A DNA stretch of 14,352 nt, taken from positions 1-14,352 of the forward strand of contig JAUJLY010000027.1 in NCBI GenBank assembly GCA_030447145.1, given 5' to 3'. Source of the DNA: Thermomicrobiales bacterium (GTDB lineage: Bacteria > Chloroflexota > Chloroflexia > Thermomicrobiales > UBA6265). The translations under genes and the position numbers were made by a program. Positions 14,072 to 14,352 of this stretch are shown in pieces; position 1 is the first letter of the stretch; every line of letters starts with the position of its first letter. The notes beneath the pieces were generated by a model that did no database searches, was not told the DNA's origin, and worked only from the letters and a program-made list of their open reading frames with translations.

Positions 14072-14352
14072 TTATGCGTTCCGCGCCATGACCGCCTTTA
14101 CGATCTCCGCACGTATAAGTTGGTAGTCTGCTTCAGGAATGTTGTGGACGTTTCCCTGGAATGCCAGCGTCCAGTGCTCGGGTGCCCATTTCGACGCATA
14201 GCTCATTTGCCGTGCAAGTGGCTCAGCGGCTAACAGATTGTCATCCTCGAGCGCCAGATCGGACTCAATCTGGAAGCGGTAAGGATAATCCTCTTCATTC
14301 TTTTTGTTGTTGCCACTCAGCCAGATGGTCGAGAGATCCTCGAAGAAAGTCG
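14072..14352 (-). CDS. C-terminal part of an unidentified protein
   Basis: 93 codons enter from the right edge and end at TAA 14074-14072. The sequence is hydrophilic and rich in acidic and aromatic residues (LSTIWLSGNNKKNEEDYPYR, SYASKWAPEHWTLAFQGNVH, DYQLIRAEIVKAV), with no membrane segment. It reads like a true soluble protein terminus, but I do not recognise the family. Probably cotranscribed with the RidA-family gene downstream. Confidence 0.65.
   Translation of the reverse strand, partial: TFFEDLSTIWLSGNNKKNEEDYPYRFQIESDLALEDDNLLAAEPLARQMSYASKWAPEHWTLAFQGNVHNIPEADYQLIRAEIVKAVMARNA

Noticed and set aside
1..14352. Insertion sequences, tRNA genes or CRISPR arrays
   Set aside because: No transposase-like frame, cloverleaf or regularly spaced repeat was seen, although the patchwork at 9.7-12 kb invited the search.

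Overview
The window is GC-rich DNA (about 60% G+C by eye), probably from a member of the Chloroflexota, most likely class Thermomicrobia (Nitrolancea/Sphaerobacter-like). That is an inference from gene style: several XRE-NB-ARC-TPR-LuxR regulators starting MGTRESSPFGSLLRHYRLAAG, short receiver proteins with an ILCVN start, and secreted proteins with YGPNG repeats. No insertion sequence, tRNA, rRNA or CRISPR array was seen.

Layout. (1) 1-1908: a truncated msrA (-) diverges from a moeB-like gene with an N-terminal rhodanese domain (+), which ends in a strong hairpin overlapping its stop codon. (2) 2057-2638: a secreted protein (-) with two internal YGPNG repeats. (3) 2844-8269: two tandem, paralogous STAND-type regulators (-), each with its own extended -10 promoter. 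They share a 98%-identical 176-bp block over the start codon and XRE domain, although the rest of the genes is well diverged. (4) 8419-9767: a LysR regulator (-) faces a small exported protein (+), with overlapping divergent promoters. (5) 9755-12048: a patchwork of signalling-gene pieces. It holds a possible 7TM sensor scrap (+), the 3' TPR part of a third STAND regulator (-), a DHp-only histidine kinase piece and an intact receiver protein (-, joined by an ATGA overlap), two head-to-head receiver 3' ends sharing one breakpoint, a terminator, and finally the promoter, leader and first codons of the third regulator (-). The simplest reading is that a third copy of the regulator family was broken up and its middle replaced by two-component genes. 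(6) 12402-14352: an EamA/DMT exporter (+) converging on a RidA-family gene (-) and an unidentified upstream gene (-). An 81-nt inverted-repeat structure lies between the convergent genes.

How the genes may work together. The core of the window is signal transduction. The STAND regulators probably sense a ligand through NB-ARC/TPR and act through DNA-binding domains at both ends. Their shared promoter layout suggests common control. MsrA repairs oxidised methionine and MoeB activates a ubiquitin-like sulfur carrier, but there is no firm link between these genes and the regulators. The most interesting signals are the split third regulator, the gene-conversion-like block, the shared promoter, and the receiver/DHp pair that lacks both an ATPase domain and the usual acidic pocket.
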